This document shows positions 59,872 through 63,009 of a DNA stretch of 63,009 nucleotides, one piece after another; positions within the stretch are counted from its first letter, which is position 1, and each line of letters begins with the position of its first letter. The position numbers and the translations under genes are program-made. Origin of the DNA: Paraburkholderia guartelaensis (GTDB taxonomy: Bacteria > Pseudomonadota > Gammaproteobacteria > Burkholderiales > Burkholderiaceae); contig NZ_SMOD01000045.1 in NCBI RefSeq assembly GCF_004353905.1, positions 1 to 63,009 on the forward strand, in the 5' to 3' direction. The notes under the pieces are model-generated. The model saw only the letters and a list, made by a program, of their open reading frames with translations, was not told the origin of the DNA and searched no databases.

Positions 59872-60750
59872 CCGCTGATAGTGGTGTGGTGCGAGCTTCC
59901 GGAAACGACCCTTGTCTGTCACTCGTTGACTGTCGGCAACTGGCCGCTGTGGACACGAATTCGGACGGACATCTGGCGGGATAAACGGCAATAGACGAAT
60001 GAGCATGATCAAGGCGGCAAGCAGCATGCAGTCGCACGATACTGCCCAGAACGCGGCGTCAACATTCAGGTATTAATTCAGCCGCTATTGCATTTTTCCA
60101 CGCGATGCCCTCATTTTTTCACTACGTTTACGCGGCATGGCTTACCCTGACACAGGGTTGAAACCGGAGGGACCTCTGGACGCTGCTGATGGGTTCGTCC
60201 ATATGGCGACGCGTCGCAGCTTCAACTCGCGGCGACGTTCGTTCGCGCTCGTACGAGTCATTCGCCACCGGGCGCGTGAACAAGCACGCACGGTCAGTCG
60301 TGCGCATCAACACAGATAAGGAGTCGAAATGTCGGACCCTGACAGTTATCCCATATGCCGCTCACCTCTACCTTTGTTTTTGAGTGAGGAAAGCAAGTAG
60401 ACCTCTGTCGCCGCGCCAATGACCTGCCCGGTCTTCCGTGTCTACTGGCTTTCCACAATAACGCGTCAAGCCAGACGCACGGAGCACAATCATGAACTTC
60501 GGCCTCCTCCTGTCGAACCTGCCGCACGTCGATGAAGCACGTGTCCAGTACGACGCGATACTTTCGCTGCAAACGCGGGAACAGCACCGGTTCGCCGCCT
60601 TCTGGCGCCGCCTGAAAACCCTCATATCCTGAGCAACTGTGGGGCTTCCCACCATACGCGAACGCGCGGATGCAATGACGACGGCCGCACTGAATCCGGG
60701 CGCTCGAACCCAGCGCGGCCATTTACAGCATCGACGCGCGGACTCTGCGC
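59872..60750. other. 879-base stretch with no clear gene
   Basis: Frames here are short, mutually overlapping and compositionally weak. A 23-codon frame at 60329-60400 has a good ribosome-binding site and is listed separately. No strong hairpin, repeat or RNA gene is visible. The stretch may be decayed coding DNA. Confidence 0.5.
60329..60400 (+). CDS. possible 23-aa peptide
   Basis: The frame MSDPDSYPICRSPLPLFLSE plus three residues is preceded by AAGGAG with 6 bases of spacing. It contains one Cys and no membrane segment. It could be a leader peptide or chance. Confidence 0.3.
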   Translation: MSDPDSYPICRSPLPLFLSEESK

Positions 60751-61779
60751 TTACGCGTCGTCGCCGATTCTGATCACCACTTTGCCGAACGGGCCGCGAG
60801 CAAGATGCTCAAATGCCTGCACGGCCTCGTCGAAGCGATAGATACGATCGATGAGAGGCTTGATCTTGTGCGCATTGAGGAACACGTTCATGCGCTCAAA
60901 GGAGGTGCGAGGCGCGACGGCGATCCCGCGAATCGTCGTTTGCCGGAAGATCAGCGGCATCAGATCGAGAGCGGTCGTCTGTCCCGTCAGGAAACCAACC
61001 TGTGCGATCACGCCTTGTACCTTGGTGGCAGCAACGGACTGGTTGATCCCGTTCCCACCGGCGACGTCGATCGTCACATCCGCGCCTAAACCACCGGTCA
61101 GTTCGAGTACATTCGCGGACCAGTCCGGATTCGTCCTGTAATTGATCCCTTCGACCTTGTCGCTATTGAGCAGAGCCTTTACCTTCGCCAGACTCTCGTC
61201 CTTGCTCGACGTGACGATCACGCGCGCGCCATGTGCAATGGCGATCTGCGCCGCAAAAATCGACACGCCTCCGGTTCCCTGCACGAGCACCGTTTGTCCC
61301 GCCTCGACATGGCCGACGTCGGTCAATGCATACCAGGCGGTCAACGCGGCGATCGGCAGGGTCGACGCTTCCTCGTCGCTCATCGACGCCGGTGCCGGCA
61401 CCGCGCTGTCTTCGTGGATGATCATGTATTCGGCGAGGCCTCCCGGTAGCGGCATCCCGAGGCAATACGCGGGTTCGTCGGGTCCAGGCGCACCATCGAT
61501 CCAGTGCGAGTACAGCGTCGAGTTCACACGGTCACCGACCTCGAAGCGGGTTACGCCGTTGCCGATGGCGACTACTGTGCCGGCCGCGTCCGACACGGGA
61601 ATCAGCGGCTTGGGCACGCTCGCGGGCTCATAGATGCCGTCGACGATAGCCTTGTCGCGGAAGTTCAGCGATACCGCGCCGACCTTCACAAGGAGTTCGC
61701 CCGGTTGCGGAGTGGGGGTTTCCACCTCGCCTGCGCGCAGGTTACGGAGACCAAAATCGTCGAGAAGCCATGCTTTCAT
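60751..61779 (-). CDS. zinc-independent medium-chain alcohol dehydrogenase/quinone-oxidoreductase-type protein
   Basis: This 342-aa MDR protein has an N-terminal GroES fold (GELLVKVGAVSLNFRDKAI, PVSDAAGTVVAIG, RFEVGDRVNS) and an NADP Rossmann domain (VLVQGTGGVSIFAAQIAIAHGARVIVTSSK). The zinc ligands Cys and His of true alcohol dehydrogenases are not seen, so a quinone or enone reductase role is more likely. The start at MKAWLLDDFG follows GAGGTATGTA. It is divergent from a lysR gene, its likely regulator. Confidence 0.92.
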   Translation of the reverse strand: MKAWLLDDFGLRNLRAGEVETPTPQPGELLVKVGAVSLNFRDKAIVDGIYEPASVPKPLIPVSDAAGTVVAIGNGVTRFEVGDRVNSTLYSHWIDGAPGPDEPAYCLGMPLPGGLAEYMIIHEDSAVPAPASMSDEEASTLPIAALTAWYALTDVGHVEAGQTVLVQGTGGVSIFAAQIAIAHGARVIVTSSKDESLAKVKALLNSDKVEGINYRTNPDWSANVLELTGGLGADVTIDVAGGNGINQSVAATKVQGVIAQVGFLTGQTTALDLMPLIFRQTTIRGIAVAPRTSFERMNVFLNAHKIKPLIDRIYRFDEAVQAFEHLARGPFGKVVIRIGDDA

Positions 61780-61900
61780 TACATACCTCATGTTCGCTGC
61801 AACGGCGGATGCCATCGTGCTGAACAGTGTAATTTTGGCGACACGGTTGAGTTAGACGATAAAATTCCGGACATTCCATCCTCCCATTCCGGAATCAACC

Positions 61901-62836
61901 ATGGACGATCGCTTTGCCGGAATCCGCGAGTTCGTTGCTGCCGTCGATCACGGCAGCTTTACAGCGGCGGCGGAGACGCTGGGCATCACCGGGTCGGCGG
62001 TCGGCAAGAGCATCTCGCGGCTGGAGGTGCGGCTCGGCGTGCAACTGCTGCACAGGACGACGCGCCGCATTGACCTGACGACCGCGGGCGAGACGTTCCT
62101 GCTCACTTGCCGGCGCATCCTCGAAGAGCTGGACCAGACCGAAGCCTTTCTGTCCACCGGCCATGAGCAACCCATCGGCCGACTGCGCGTCGATCTGCCA
62201 ACGACATTTGGTCGCCGCCACATCGTGCCTGCATTGTTGAGTTTGACGCAGCGATTTCCACGTCTGGATCTGGCCGTCACCTTGCAGGACCGGGCAGTGG
62301 ATCTTGTGAGCGAGGGCGTTGATCTGGCGGTCCGGATCGGAACGCTAGATGCATTTCCGGATCTCGTTGCGCGCAAGCTTGGCGAGCAGAGGCTCATCAT
62401 TTGTGGCGCGCCCGATTACCTCGCGCGGCGCGGCGAACCGCTACGACGCGACGATCTGCTCGCACATGATTGCCTGATCGGCTGGCGACGCAGCACGCGG
62501 TCCGGCTGGTTGCTGGCAGACGCGGGGAACGGCGACGAAGCCTCGTACTTCGATGTGCGAGCGCGCCACGAACTGACGGACGGCGACACGTTACTGAACG
62601 CGTGCACATCGGGCTGCGGTCTCGCCCAGCTTCCGGGATGGCTCGCAAGAGATGCCTTGCAAACGGGCGCGCTGCGTGAGGTTCTGCCGAGCCTCTCGAC
62701 AACGACACCGATCCCCGATGGGCAGTTCAAACTCCTCCACTTGTGGGCGGCTAAATTCCCCCAGGCAGGACGAGCGGATTATGCGTCGGATTCCTCAGTG
62801 ACGGCAAGCCTGGCAGCGGCTTCACGGAGACGATAG
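61901..62836 (+). pseudogene. LysR-family regulator truncated by the IS21-family insertion
   Basis: The frame starts MDDRFAGIREFVAAVDHGSFTAAAETLGITGSAVGKSISR, a LysR HTH, and has a normal effector domain to about residue 272. From about 62719 the frame runs through the end of an IS21 element and ends with 40 foreign residues, so the last about 25 native residues are replaced. The regulator may still fold, but its C-terminal helix is lost. It is divergent from the MDR reductase. Confidence 0.8.
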
Positions 62837-63009
62837 CTCTTGCCTTCAAACTCGAGGAGTTTGGAGCGATGCAGCAGACGGTCAAGGATCGTCGAAGCCA
62901 TGGTGCTGTCGCGAAGGTAGCGCCCCCAGTCCTGGACGACGCGGTTGGACGTGACGAGGATGCTGCGGCGTTGCTTGTAGCGTTGATGGACGAGGGTCTG
63001 CAGCAGTTC
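62719..63009 (-). mobile_element. IS21-family insertion sequence, right end only
   Basis: The element is identified by its istB gene. The outer end is placed at about 62719, where TGGGCAGTTCAAA begins and LysR similarity stops; IS21 ends commonly start TG and carry repeated CAA-rich blocks. The rest lies beyond the window. Confidence 0.75.
62779..63009 (-). CDS. istB: IS21-family helper ATPase IstB, C-terminal part
   Basis: The last 76 codons are visible. They read ELLQTLVHQRYKQRRSILVT, NRVVQDWGRYLRDSTMASTI, LDRLLHRSKLLEFEGKSYRL and a short tail. IstB is an AAA+ protein that helps the IstA transposase choose target DNA. The sensor-1-like SILVTSN and the RLLHRS segment are typical of IstB. 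The N-terminal part with the Walker motifs lies outside the window. Confidence 0.92.
   Translation of the reverse strand, partial: ELLQTLVHQRYKQRRSILVTSNRVVQDWGRYLRDSTMASTILDRLLHRSKLLEFEGKSYRLREAAARLAVTEESDA

Noticed and set aside
60294..60722. Minus-strand frame containing GKPVDTEDRAGHW, faintly like an IS30-type transposase
   Set aside because: The resemblance is a few residues only, with no DDE residues and no inverted repeats.

Overview
The window looks like part of a secondary chromosome or megaplasmid of a Burkholderiaceae species, most like Paraburkholderia, Caballeronia or Burkholderia. The grounds are high GC, Burkholderia-style small-protein families, and many one-enzyme/one-regulator pairs. 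I could not run a database search, so the genus is inference. I see no rRNA, tRNA, CRISPR array, phage module or replication origin. Both edges are insertion sequences that have broken a host gene: an IS256-family element inside a flgH homologue on the left, and an IS21-family element inside a lysR gene on the right.

Layout. (1) 0-5.9 kb: the IS256 element; a minus-strand envelope operon (61-aa protein, small lipoprotein, secreted protein, truncated FlgH) preceded by a terminator-like leader; a YflT-like stress protein; an orphan Liv-type binding protein. (2) 6.2-13.4 kb: a complete arabinoside import and hydrolysis operon (ATPase, two permeases, binding protein, GH51 arabinofuranosidase, GntR regulator) and a separate 27-aa membrane protein gene with its own terminator. 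(3) 13.7-32.2 kb: a run of redox, CoA-thioester and electrophile-handling enzymes, most beside their own regulator (MarR, MocR, AraC, TetR, TetR, HxlR, LysR, PadR), several with readable operators. Two genes here, a DJ-1/PfpI protein and an acyl-CoA-dehydrogenase-like flavoprotein, carry single in-frame TAG codons. (4) 32.5-42.3 kb: a GH92 lipoprotein with a lower-GC upstream region, RidA, a diguanylate cyclase, TerC, and a voltage-gated channel with a zinc ribbon. (5) 42.5-49.9 kb: an oxidation module with an SDR, a Rieske-cytochrome P450 fusion, an epoxide hydrolase translationally coupled to a flavin oxidoreductase, and a secreted hydrolase with a duplicated C-terminal domain. (6) 50-63 kb: an ECF sigma/membrane protein/ferredoxin operon, assorted small enzymes, a copper-chaperone-like gene under a CueR-type promoter, and a minus-strand operon joining an orphan SdhB to a cupin, an AhpD protein and a hemerythrin.

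Together the genes suggest a catabolic and stress-response accessory region of a soil or plant-associated bacterium that takes up plant arabinosides and oxidises and detoxifies aromatic or electrophilic compounds. The most unusual item is the Rieske-P450 fusion at 43.7-45.5 kb, followed by the SdhB-hemerythrin operon and the ECF-ferredoxin operon.
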